The notes beneath the pieces are model-generated. The model searched no databases and was not told where the DNA came from. It saw only the letters and a list, made by a program, of their open reading frames with translations. Shown here piece by piece: positions 5,659 to 11,939 of a stretch of 12,042 bases of DNA. The DNA lies in assembly GCF_051960575.1 (NCBI RefSeq), contig NZ_JBQCEE010000116.1, positions 1-12,042 of the forward strand, given 5' to 3'. Origin of the DNA: JBQCEE01 sp051960575. Lineage in GTDB: Bacteria > Actinomycetota > Actinomycetes > Mycobacteriales > Jatrophihabitantaceae. Within the stretch, counting starts at the first letter, position 1. Every line of letters begins with the position of its first letter. The position numbers were made by a program, and so were the translations under genes.

Positions 5659-6932
5659 CCGGCCGTGGCGCGATCCGCCTGCTGATCGCCGTGATCGGCA
5701 CCGGCGTCGCGTCCGGGCTCGCCGGTGTCACGCTCACCCTGCTGCTGCACGCCGTCCAGCACGTCGCCTTCGGCTACACCGAGGCCACCTTCCTGACCGG
5801 CGTCGAACGGGCGCCGGCATGGCGACGCGTCGTCGCCGTTGCGGCGGGCGGTGCGCTCGCGGGCGCCGGGTGGTGGCTGTATCGGCGGCGCACCCGCGAG
5901 AACGTCTCGGTCACGCACGCACTCGGCCTCCGCGACCCGAGGCTCGCGGCGGGTGCCACCACGAGCGACGCCGTGCTGCAGATCGTGGCCGTCGGTGCCG
6001 GGGCATCACTGGGACGCGAGGGAGCACCCCGCCAGGTCGGTGCCGCCCTGGCCGACCTGGTCGGACGGCGCACGGGGGTGACCGTCGACCAGCGACGGAT
6101 GCTGCTGGCCATCGGCGCGGGCGCGGCGCTCGCCGCCGTCTACAACGTTCCTCTCGGCGGGGCGGCCTTCGCCCTCGAGTTGCTGATCACGAGCCGTCGC
6201 CGCGCCGCGGTGCTGCCGACCATCGCGGCGTGCGCGCTCGCCACGGTGATCGCTTGGCCGGTGCTCGGCGACTCGCCGACATACCACGTCCCAGGGCTGA
6301 GACTCACGGCGAGCGTGCTCGTGGCGGCGGTCCCGCTCGGCATCGTGTCCGCGGTCGTCGGCACCGTGTTCCGGGCGGTCATGACGGCGGCACGCGAACA
6401 TGCCCCGTCGGGGTGGCGGGCCGCCGTGGTCATGCCGGTGGCCTTCGCCGCACTCGGGGCGACGGCCATCGCCTACCCGCAGTTGCTCGGCAACGGCAAG
6501 AACCTCGCCGAGCTCTGCTTCAACGGGTCGGTGTCGCTGGGGCTGGCCTGCGTCCTCGTGCTGCTCAAGCCTGCGGCCACCGCGCTGTGCCTACGCAGCG
6601 GCGCGATCGGCGGCCTGCTGACGCCGTCGTTCGCCACCGGCGCGGCGCTCGGCCTCGCGTTCGGAGAGGTCTGGTCGCACCTCTGGCCGGCCGATGCCGC
6701 CGCCCTGGCAGTCGCCGGTGCCGCCGGCGTGCTCGCGAGCGCCCAGCGCGCGCCGATCACCGCGGTCGTGCTCACCCTCGACTTCACCCATGCACCGGTG
6801 GCCATGGCCGCGCCCATCGTGCTGTGTACCGCGACGGCGGTGGTCGCGGCCCGTCTCATACCGGCCGCGAGGCGATTCCTGTCGGGCAGGCGCGACCGTC
6901 GCCACCCGGACGCCCCGGCGGCGGTGGCGTGA
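5655..6932 (+). CDS. ClC-family chloride channel/transporter
   Basis: A 425-residue, highly hydrophobic inner-membrane protein with about ten or more helices. It lacks C-terminal CBS domains. Diagnostic segments are GASLGREGAPRQVGA (116-130), carrying the external gating glutamate E122; AAVYNVPLGGAAFALELL (160-177); and GAIGGLLTPSFATGAALG (316-333), the counterpart of the GGxFxP loop. Where Escherichia coli ClC has adjacent glutamates 202-203, this protein has E175-L176, so the internal proton-pathway glutamate is replaced. The GSGIP anion-site motif is not recognisable (VSVTHALGL, 84-92), and no equivalent of the C-terminal chloride-coordinating tyrosine is evident. Whether it is a channel or an exchanger is therefore open. 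It is translationally coupled to the MarR gene, suggesting induction by the repressor's ligand. Confidence 0.9.
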   Translation: MTGRGAIRLLIAVIGTGVASGLAGVTLTLLLHAVQHVAFGYTEATFLTGVERAPAWRRVVAVAAGGALAGAGWWLYRRRTRENVSVTHALGLRDPRLAAGATTSDAVLQIVAVGAGASLGREGAPRQVGAALADLVGRRTGVTVDQRRMLLAIGAGAALAAVYNVPLGGAAFALELLITSRRRAAVLPTIAACALATVIAWPVLGDSPTYHVPGLRLTASVLVAAVPLGIVSAVVGTVFRAVMTAAREHAPSGWRAAVVMPVAFAALGATAIAYPQLLGNGKNLAELCFNGSVSLGLACVLVLLKPAATALCLRSGAIGGLLTPSFATGAALGLAFGEVWSHLWPADAAALAVAGAAGVLASAQRAPITAVVLTLDFTHAPVAMAAPIVLCTATAVVAARLIPAARRFLSGRRDRRHPDAPAAVA

Positions 6933-6955
6933 CCGGAGATGTCACAAAGCCTCTC

Positions 6956-6961
6956 TAGCAT
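6956..6961 (+). promoter_or_regulatory. Possible -10 element of the P450 gene
   Basis: TAGCAT fits TANNNT and would give a transcription start near 6968, about 22 nt before the ATG at 6990. A start there would exclude the in-frame ATGs at 6939 and 6960 from the message. No clear -35 is seen, so readthrough from the ClC gene is also possible. Confidence 0.35.
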
Positions 6962-6989
6962 GGGCCGCGACGACGAGGGGGGTGCCGCG

Positions 6990-8342
6990 ATGACCGGGAC
7001 GGCGGTGCGCGGGCAAGCGAGCAGGCGCGACTGGAAGGTGCGGCGGGCGAAGGCGGCCAGCCGGCTGCGGCGCCGGCTGCTGGGGCTGCTGATGAAGCTG
7101 CCCGGCGGCCACTCCGACCCCGCGTCGCTGCTGGCCCGCTTCCCCGACGAGGCACTGCTGCCGCTGCGCCGGAACGGCCTCGACCCTGTGCCTGCACTCA
7201 GTGCGCTGCGCGACCGGCAGCCGGTGAGCCGCATGAAGATGCCGCTGGGGCTGCGCGGCTGGCTGGTCACGGGGTACGACGAGAACCGCGCCGTGCTCGC
7301 CGCCGACCCGAGCACCTTCAGCAACGACTTCGGCAACATGATCGGCAAGGTCGGCATCGCCGCCGAGGACGACCCCGGCGGCCTCGGCTTCGCCGACCCG
7401 CCGCACCACACGAAGCTGCGGCAACTGCTGCAGCCGCACTTCACCACCCGCGCGGTGGCCGCCCGCGAGGCGCGGGTGCGCGAGATCATCGACGAGGCGC
7501 TCGACGACATGGCCCGCGAGGGGGCCGGCGGCGCGACCATCGACCTGCAGCGGCTCTTCGCGCTGCAGATCCCGTCGCGCGTGATCATGGAACTGCTCGG
7601 CGTGCCCGAGACCGAGCGCGCCGAGTTCCAGCGCCTGTCGGCCGCGCGGTTCCACTTCGAGGACGGCGTCACGCACTCGTTCGACGTCATCCAGGAGGCC
7701 ATCAAGCTGCTGCAGCGCATCGTCGAGCAGCAACGGGTCGAGCCCGGCACGGGGCTGATCGGGCAGATCCTGCGCGAGCACGGCGACGAGATCGACGACG
7801 TCACCCTCGCCGGCCTGGCCGACGGCGTGCTCACCGGCGGGCTCGAGACGACCGTGAGCATGCTCGCCCTCGGCGCCGTGGTGCTGCTGCAGCGCCCCGA
7901 CCTCGCCCAGCGGCTGCGCGACGACGACGCCGCGGCCGAGCCGTTCGCCGAGGAACTGCTGCGGCACCTCACCGTGGTGCAGGTCGGCTTCCCCCGCTTC
8001 GCCGTGCGCGACGTCGAGATCGGCGGTCAGCAACTGTTCGAGGGTGACGTGGTGCTGCCGTCGCTGAGCGCCGCCAACCGCGACCCGCGCAAGCACAGCG
8101 GCACCGGGCCCGACTTCGAGGCAGTCGACATCGACCGCCCGGCGATGTCGCATCTCGCCTTCGGGCACGGGCTGCACCGCTGCGTCGGCGCCGAGCTCGC
8201 CCGGATGGAGCTGCGCGTCGCCTACCCGGCCCTCGCCCGGCGCTTCCCGGAGCTGAAGCTCGCCGTGCCCGCCGACCAGCTGCGCTACCGCGACCTGTCG
8301 TTCGTCTACGGGCTCGAGGAGCTGCCCGTCACGGTCGCCTGA
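6990..8342 (+). CDS. Cytochrome P450
   Basis: A 450-residue soluble bacterial P450 with all core motifs. These are the I-helix oxygen-activation motif GGLETT (283-288), the K-helix ExxR at E322-R325, and the heme loop FGHGLHRCVGAEL (391-403) with the thiolate ligand Cys398. The C-helix region includes DPPHHTKLRQLLQPHF (136-151). The ATG at 6990 is chosen because a G-rich stretch GAGGGGGG (6975-6982) lies seven bases upstream and a -10-like TAGCAT lies before it. ATGs at 6939 and 6960 are in frame but add a non-conserved tail. No ferredoxin or ferredoxin reductase gene is adjacent, so redox partners must come from elsewhere. The substrate cannot be inferred. A short-chain-dehydrogenase-like gene follows after 46 bp. 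Confidence 0.95.
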   Translation: MTGTAVRGQASRRDWKVRRAKAASRLRRRLLGLLMKLPGGHSDPASLLARFPDEALLPLRRNGLDPVPALSALRDRQPVSRMKMPLGLRGWLVTGYDENRAVLAADPSTFSNDFGNMIGKVGIAAEDDPGGLGFADPPHHTKLRQLLQPHFTTRAVAAREARVREIIDEALDDMAREGAGGATIDLQRLFALQIPSRVIMELLGVPETERAEFQRLSAARFHFEDGVTHSFDVIQEAIKLLQRIVEQQRVEPGTGLIGQILREHGDEIDDVTLAGLADGVLTGGLETTVSMLALGAVVLLQRPDLAQRLRDDDAAAEPFAEELLRHLTVVQVGFPRFAVRDVEIGGQQLFEGDVVLPSLSAANRDPRKHSGTGPDFEAVDIDRPAMSHLAFGHGLHRCVGAELARMELRVAYPALARRFPELKLAVPADQLRYRDLSFVYGLEELPVTVA

Positions 8343-8376
8343 CAGCGTCGGCCAGCGCGGCACGACGCTGGACGGG

Positions 8377-8388
8377 CAGGATGGACGG
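8377..8388 (+). promoter_or_regulatory. Possible leaderless promoter (-10 CAGGAT) of the SDR gene
   Basis: CAGGAT (8377-8382) is followed by GGACGG and the GTG at 8389. The layout and most bases match the sequence in front of the gene at 2109. The first base departs from TANNNT. The SDR gene may therefore have its own start in addition to readthrough from the P450 gene. Confidence 0.4.
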
Positions 8389-9285
8389 GTGAGTACCCCC
8401 AGCACCGTCCTCGTCACCGGCGCGTCCGGCTTCATCGGGTCGCACCTCGCGACGGCCCTCGACCGCGCCGGGCACGACGTTCGCGCGATGACCCGGCACC
8501 CCGAGCGCTACGTCGGTGCGGGCACGGCCGTGCGCGGTGACGTCCTCGACGCCGAGAGCATCGCCGCCGCGCTCGAGGGCTGCGACGCCGCCTACTACCT
8601 GGTGCACTCGCTCGCGTCCGCCGACTTCGAGGAGAAGGACGCGAAGGCCGCGCGCATCTTCGCGCAGGCCGCGAAGGCGGCCGGGCTGCAGCAGATCGTG
8701 TACCTGGGCGGGCTCGGCGATGACAACACCGAATTGTCGCCGCACCTGCGCTCGCGGCGCGAGGTCGAGCGGCTGCTGCGCGACGGCGGGGTGCCGGTCA
8801 CCGTGCTGCGCGCGGCCGTCGTCGTGGGGCACGGCGGCATCTCGTGGGAGATCACCCGCCAGCTCGTCGACCACCTGCCGGCGATGGTGACCCCGCGGTG
8901 GGTGCAGACCCGCACCCAGCCGATCGCGCTGGACGACGTGGTGCGCTACCTCGTCGGCGTCCTCGGGCACCCGGACGCGCTCGGGCGTACCTTCGACATC
9001 GGCGGTCCCGAGGTGCTGCGCTACGTCGACATGCTGCAGCGCGTGGCCCGGCTGCGCGGTCGTCCGCTGCCGATCGTCGGCGTGCCGCTGCTGACCCCCC
9101 GGCTGTCGTCGCGCTGGCTCGCGCTGGTCACGAACGTCGACGTGATGACCGCGCGCAACCTCATCGACTCGATGAGCACCGAGGTGATCGCGCACGACGA
9201 CGCGATCCGCACGATCGTCCCGGGTGCCCCGCTCGGCTACGACGAGGCGGTGCGCCGGGCCCTCGCGGCCCGCGCCGCGCAGTGA
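8389..9285 (+). CDS. Atypical SDR: NAD(P)H-binding (NmrA-like) protein
   Basis: A 298-residue Rossmann-fold protein. The dinucleotide-binding loop is VTGASGFIGSHL (9-20), followed by VRAMTRHPER (31-40), which suits NADP-type binding, and an acidic GDVLD turn (50-54). AYYLVHSL (68-75) and IVYLGGLGDD (103-112) are typical of atypical extended SDRs of the SDR_a5/NmrA-like group. The canonical catalytic YxxxK is absent, so it may be a reductase with altered chemistry or a redox-sensing binder. The C-terminal half (about 205-298) is specific to the group. The GTG at 8389 is the first in-frame start after the P450 stop and has a leaderless-type promoter. A functional link to the P450 is possible but unproven. 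Confidence 0.85.
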   Translation: MSTPSTVLVTGASGFIGSHLATALDRAGHDVRAMTRHPERYVGAGTAVRGDVLDAESIAAALEGCDAAYYLVHSLASADFEEKDAKAARIFAQAAKAAGLQQIVYLGGLGDDNTELSPHLRSRREVERLLRDGGVPVTVLRAAVVVGHGGISWEITRQLVDHLPAMVTPRWVQTRTQPIALDDVVRYLVGVLGHPDALGRTFDIGGPEVLRYVDMLQRVARLRGRPLPIVGVPLLTPRLSSRWLALVTNVDVMTARNLIDSMSTEVIAHDDAIRTIVPGAPLGYDEAVRRALAARAAQ

Positions 9286-9319
9286 ACCCGGCAGTGCGGC
9301 GCGGCGTCGGCGGTGGCCC

Positions 9320-10033
9320 GTGACCGACGTCGTCACCCGCGTGCGCCGCGCCTTCCTCGACGCGCTCGTCGAGAAGGTGCCGCGCGACCACACCGAGACC
9401 GACGCCGCCTTCCGGCGGCGCCGAATCGTCTCGGCGATCACCCTCGTCGTCGGGGCCGCGCTGCTCGGCATCTCGCTGTCGACGAAGCCCGGCGACGTCG
9501 CCTTCTACCCGCTCACCGCCTCGGTGGCCGTGGTCTGGGTGGTCGGCGGGCTGCTGTCCGGCCCGTTGCATCTCGGCTGGATCACCTGGCACGACGGGCG
9601 GCTGCGGCGTCCGGTGATGGCGTCACTCATCCTCGGGGCGCTCGCCGCCGCGACCTTCGTCGTCGGCGCGCTGATCGTGCGCCAGATCGGCCCGCTGCGC
9701 CGGATCGTCGCCGACGTGCTCCATCACGCCAGCGCCGGCAACACCGCGCTCGTGCTGGTGGTGACGCTCGCCAACGGCCTGGCCGAAGAGGTGTTCTTCC
9801 GCGGCGCGCTGTTCGCCGCCATCGGCCGCAAGCACGCCGTCGTCGTCTCGACGGTGATCTACGCGCTCGCCACCATCGCCACGCTGAACCCGATGCTCGT
9901 CTTCGCCGCGGTGCTGATGGGCACGCTGTTCGGCCTGCAGCGGCGGGCGTCCGGCGGCATCCTCGGGCCGATGATCACCCACGTGGTGTGGTCGACGGTG
10001 ATGCTGCTGGTGCTGCCGCCGCTGCTCACCTAG
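9320..10033 (+). CDS. CPBP-family intramembrane protein (CAAX-protease-like)
   Basis: A 237-residue membrane protein with about six hydrophobic segments after a charged N terminus (1-36). The CPBP signature is LANGLAEEVFFRGALFAAIG (150-169), containing the paired glutamates E156/E157 and R161 of the EExxxR motif. A later His, H221 in THVVWSTVM, corresponds to the third motif. The second motif, normally an aromatic residue with a His four positions later, reads YALAT (181-185), so that His is replaced by Thr. The family includes prenyl-protein endoproteases, bacteriocin-immunity proteins and actinobacterial members of unknown role. The GTG at 9320 is 34 nt after the SDR stop; no Shine-Dalgarno is evident and readthrough is likely. 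An upstream in-frame ATG at 9224 would overlap the SDR gene. Confidence 0.85.
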   Translation: MTDVVTRVRRAFLDALVEKVPRDHTETDAAFRRRRIVSAITLVVGAALLGISLSTKPGDVAFYPLTASVAVVWVVGGLLSGPLHLGWITWHDGRLRRPVMASLILGALAAATFVVGALIVRQIGPLRRIVADVLHHASAGNTALVLVVTLANGLAEEVFFRGALFAAIGRKHAVVVSTVIYALATIATLNPMLVFAAVLMGTLFGLQRRASGGILGPMITHVVWSTVMLLVLPPLLT

Positions 10034-10048
10034 CGAGCCCGAAAGGGG

Positions 10049-10651
10049 TCAGGGCGTGACCTCGGCCGCCCGTTCGCCCTTGGCCGGCTTGTCCTCCTCG
10101 CGCAGCCGTGGCGTGGTCTTGTTCGCCGGCTTGACGCCGCCCTTGTCGGCGTAGAAGGCGCGGATCGCGTCCATGTCGGCGCGCACGTCGCGCGTCGGCC
10201 AGATCGTCGGGCCGACGCCCATCGTGCGGGTGTCGTGGTCGACGAAGCCGGGGATGAGCGGCAGCTTGGCCAGCCGCGCGATGCGGTAGAAGCCCGACTT
10301 CCAGTACTCCCCCTGCTTGCGGGTGCCCTCGGCGGCGACGACGAGCACGAACGGCTTGTCGCCCTCGCGCGCCTCACGCACCAGGTCGCGCACCAGGCCG
10401 GTGGGGTTGTCGCGGTCGACCGGGATGCCGCCGAGGCGACGCATCACCCAGCCGATCGGCCCGACGAACCACTCCTGCTTGACCAGCACGCGGAACGGGA
10501 GGTCGTTGTGCCACATGACCATCAGGCCGATGACGAAGTCCCAGTTGGACGTGTGCGGGGCGCCGATGAAGATCCCGACCCGCTCGTCCGTCCGGCCGAC
10601 CATCTTGTAGCGGCTCACGAACAGCAGCGAACGCACCAGCCAACGCCTCAT
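10049..10651 (-). CDS. PlsC-type lysophospholipid/glycerol acyltransferase
   Basis: A 200-residue acyltransferase of the PlsC-like (LPLAT) superfamily, expected at the inner face of the membrane, where it transfers an acyl chain to an acceptor such as lysophosphatidate. Block I is HTSNWD (33-38), with the catalytic His33 and Asp38 in the HX4D arrangement. Block II corresponds to GGIPVDRD (74-81), block III to AAEGTRK (106-112) with the acceptor-binding EGTR, and block IV to LPLIPGF (130-136). The length suits a short bacterial member, and the Lys/Glu-rich tail (176-200) is probably disordered. GTR followed by KQGEYWKSGF is common in this uncharacterised subgroup, so the true acceptor may differ from lysophosphatidate. 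The ATG at 10651 is six bases after a weak -10-like GAGGCT. The gene converges on the CPBP gene with 15 bp between stops. Confidence 0.88.
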   Translation of the reverse strand: MRRWLVRSLLFVSRYKMVGRTDERVGIFIGAPHTSNWDFVIGLMVMWHNDLPFRVLVKQEWFVGPIGWVMRRLGGIPVDRDNPTGLVRDLVREAREGDKPFVLVVAAEGTRKQGEYWKSGFYRIARLAKLPLIPGFVDHDTRTMGVGPTIWPTRDVRADMDAIRAFYADKGGVKPANKTTPRLREEDKPAKGERAAEVTP

Positions 10652-10663
10652 CGGCCCAGCCTC
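10652..10663 (-). promoter_or_regulatory. Possible leaderless promoter of the acyltransferase gene
   Basis: On the minus strand GAGGCT (10658-10663) is followed by GGGCCG and the ATG at 10651. The spacing equals that seen at four other starts in this window. The hexamer matches TANNNT only at its second and last positions, so this is weak, but there is no Shine-Dalgarno as an alternative. Confidence 0.25.
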
Positions 10664-10766
10664 GCACGTCGGGCGATCGGACAGATCGCGGACAGGGCGC
10701 AGACAGCGTGCGGCCGACCGGTCAAGACGTGACGGGTATCACCGATAAGGAGCGCGTTCTCCTCCA

Positions 10767-10783
10767 CCCCGGAAGCACCGGGG
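10767..10783. promoter_or_regulatory. GC-rich hairpin in the leader of the small cysteine protein
   Basis: CCCCGG (10767-10772) and CCGGGG (10778-10783) pair perfectly around a 5-nt loop, 38 nt before the GGAGGAGG ribosome binding site. It may influence the leader RNA, or be incidental in G/C-rich sequence. A short dyad GTGA-N6-TCAC also lies upstream at 10729-10742. Confidence 0.25.
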
Positions 10784-10835
10784 CGGCGGGCTCGGCGGGG
10801 CCGTCACGTTCTTCGGCGTCGGAGGAGGTCCGACC

Positions 10836-10985
10836 ATGAGCAGGATCAGGCATCACATCGCCGACCGCATCGCGTGGTCGCGCCGCGAGCACCAGTGCCG
10901 TCAGCGCGGCCACTCGTGGACCGATCGCAGCGACCCGATCTGCTGCGACCGCTGCGGCTGCACCCGCCTGTACCGCTCGCGCTGA
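10836..10985 (+). CDS. Small 49-residue putative zinc-binding protein
   Basis: This short frame is supported by an excellent ribosome binding site, GGAGGAGG at 10821-10828, seven bases before the ATG, and by strongly G/C-biased third positions. It encodes a basic protein with Cys21, His26, Cys36, Cys37, Cys40 and Cys42. The layout CRQRGHSW (21-28) followed by CCDRCGC (36-42) fits a small zinc-ribbon-like site (C-x4-H...C-x2-C). I recognise this style from small actinobacterial and phage proteins of unknown role, but cannot assign a function. There is no signal peptide. The stop lies one base from the stop of the convergent DUF5313-like gene. Nucleic-acid or protein binding is only a guess from its charge and cysteines. 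Confidence 0.7.
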   Translation: MSRIRHHIADRIAWSRREHQCRQRGHSWTDRSDPICCDRCGCTRLYRSR

Positions 10986-10986
10986 C

Positions 10987-11403
10987 TCACCGCCCGCTGC
11001 GCTTCGCGAGCCGCGCCTCCCGCCGGGCGCGGTTGCGCTCGGCGGTGGCGCGCTGGTTGTCCAGCGCACGCTGCTGGCGGATCTCGGTGGCGAGGCCGTA
11101 GCGATAGCCGGCCTTCTCGATGCGGCGCTCGGCGCCCTCGACGACGTAGCCGAGCGCGAACAGCGCGGTGCCGACGACGCCCATGAGCGCCACGCCGATC
11201 TTGATCGGCCACGAGGCCGGCACCAGCAGCACGGCGAGCACGGCCACCGGCAGCACTTGGACGAGGAAGCGGACGACGTGCCGCAGCCACCACGTGCCCG
11301 TACTGGCATCGTGCAGCACCCATCCGGCGTAGCTGGGGGGAAGGCTGCCGGTGAAGGTGTACCGCAGCCAGAGGAGCGGGTTCGGCCGCCGCACGTCGTC
11401 CAC
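10987..11403 (-). CDS. DUF5313-like membrane protein
   Basis: A protein of about 138 residues resembling the actinobacterial DUF5313 family, whose function is unknown. The N terminus has RRPNPLLWLRYTFTGSLPPSYAGWVLHDASTGTWWLRHVVRFLVQ, typical of the family. Two hydrophobic helices follow (around VLPVAVLAVLLVPASW and IGVALMGVVGTALFALGYVV), then VEGAERRIEKAGY and a basic cytoplasmic tail ending in RNRARREARLAKRSGR. The start is uncertain: GTG codons lie at 11412, 11403 and 11394. A TACAGT hexamer at 11413-11418 would put transcription start near 11406, which favours 11403 or 11394; the latter gives MRRPNP, the usual family N terminus. An ATG at 11478 would run through the divergent OhrR operator and is unlikely. 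Confidence 0.8.
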   Translation of the reverse strand: MDDVRRPNPLLWLRYTFTGSLPPSYAGWVLHDASTGTWWLRHVVRFLVQVLPVAVLAVLLVPASWPIKIGVALMGVVGTALFALGYVVEGAERRIEKAGYRYGLATEIRQQRALDNQRATAERNRARREARLAKRSGR

Positions 11404-11412
11404 GCCGTTCAC

Positions 11413-11418
11413 TGTACG
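11413..11418 (-). promoter_or_regulatory. Possible -10 element of the DUF5313-like gene
   Basis: On the minus strand TACAGT fits TANNNT. It directly abuts the double palindrome at 11419-11444, so the regulator bound there could affect both divergent genes. Confidence 0.35.
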
Positions 11419-11444
11419 CCAATAGTTGGGGCACCAACCATTGG
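11419..11444. promoter_or_regulatory. Double CCAA-N3-TTGG palindrome, probable OhrR operator
   Basis: CCAA-TAG-TTGG (11419-11429) and CCAA-CCA-TTGG (11434-11444) are two 11-bp palindromes with centres 15 bp apart. Together they also form one larger inverted repeat with a 4-bp centre and a single mismatch per arm. The second site ends directly at the -10 TATGCT of the OhrR-type gene, as expected for autorepression. The motif differs from the AT-rich OhrR boxes described in Bacillus and Xanthomonas. Confidence 0.65.
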
Positions 11445-11456
11445 TATGCTCACGCC
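11445..11456 (+). promoter_or_regulatory. Probable leaderless promoter (-10 TATGCT) of the OhrR-type gene
   Basis: TATGCT (11445-11450) matches TANNNT and is followed by six bases, CACGCC, and the GTG at 11457. The predicted transcription start coincides with the start codon. No Shine-Dalgarno is present. Confidence 0.55.
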
Positions 11457-11927
11457 GTGACCACCACGGACGCGACACCCCGCGCCACGACCGACGACGA
11501 CCCGCTCGCCCTCGACCGACAGGTCTGCTTCGCCCTCGCCGTCGCCACCCGCGAGGTGGTCGCGCTCTACCGGCCCGTGCTCGAGCCGCTCGGCCTCACC
11601 CACCCGCAGTACCTGGTGATGCTGGCGCTCTGGGCCGACGACCCGCGCTCGCTGCGCGACCTCGCGTCGACCCTGGCACTCGATCCGGGCACGCTCTCGC
11701 CGCTGCTGAAGCGCCTCGAGGCCGCCGGACTGGTCACCCGCGCGCGGGACGCCGCGGACGAGCGGCTGCTCGCCGTCACGCTCACGCCCGCCGGACGGGC
11801 CCTGCGCCGCAAGGCCGAGCGGGTGCCGGCGCAGATCATCGCGAAGCTCGGGCTGCCGGTCAGCGACCTCGAGCACCTCAACGCCGTGCTCCACGCCGTC
11901 ATCGCGGCCGCCGCTGCCGCTGAGTGA
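11457..11927 (+). CDS. ohrR: OhrR-type organic-peroxide-sensing MarR repressor
   Basis: A 156-residue MarR-family protein closely following the OhrR pattern. QVCFALAVATREVVALYRP (22-40) carries the peroxide-sensing Cys24, then LGLTHPQYLVMLALW (45-59), LALDPGTLSPLLKRLEAAGLVTR (73-95) and the wing DAADERLLAVTLTPAGRAL (98-116). In the family this N-terminal cysteine is oxidised by organic hydroperoxides, releasing the operator. Cys24 is the only cysteine, so it is a one-cysteine type. The tyrosine 14 residues after the cysteine is kept (Tyr38), but the position of the second hydrogen-bonding tyrosine (Y40 in Bacillus subtilis) is His49. The usual target, ohr, is not in the window and would be expected just to the right. 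Confidence 0.9.
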   Translation: MTTTDATPRATTDDDPLALDRQVCFALAVATREVVALYRPVLEPLGLTHPQYLVMLALWADDPRSLRDLASTLALDPGTLSPLLKRLEAAGLVTRARDAADERLLAVTLTPAGRALRRKAERVPAQIIAKLGLPVSDLEHLNAVLHAVIAAAAAAE

Positions 11928-11939
11928 GTCGCGGGTGCA

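Noticed and set aside
6473..8435. Long minus-strand frames opposite the ClC, P450 and SDR genes
   Set aside because: Low-complexity Ser/Arg or Gly/Val/Arg translations typical of the antisense of G/C-rich genes; the plus-strand proteins carry full family motifs.
6990..10033. Biosynthetic gene cluster made of the P450, SDR and CPBP genes
   Set aside because: No core synthase, tailoring set, transporter or redox partner is present; adjacency alone is not enough.
10034..10048. Short CCC-GAAA-GGG hairpin between the convergent CPBP and acyltransferase stops
   Set aside because: The stem is only 3-4 bp, too short to call a terminator.
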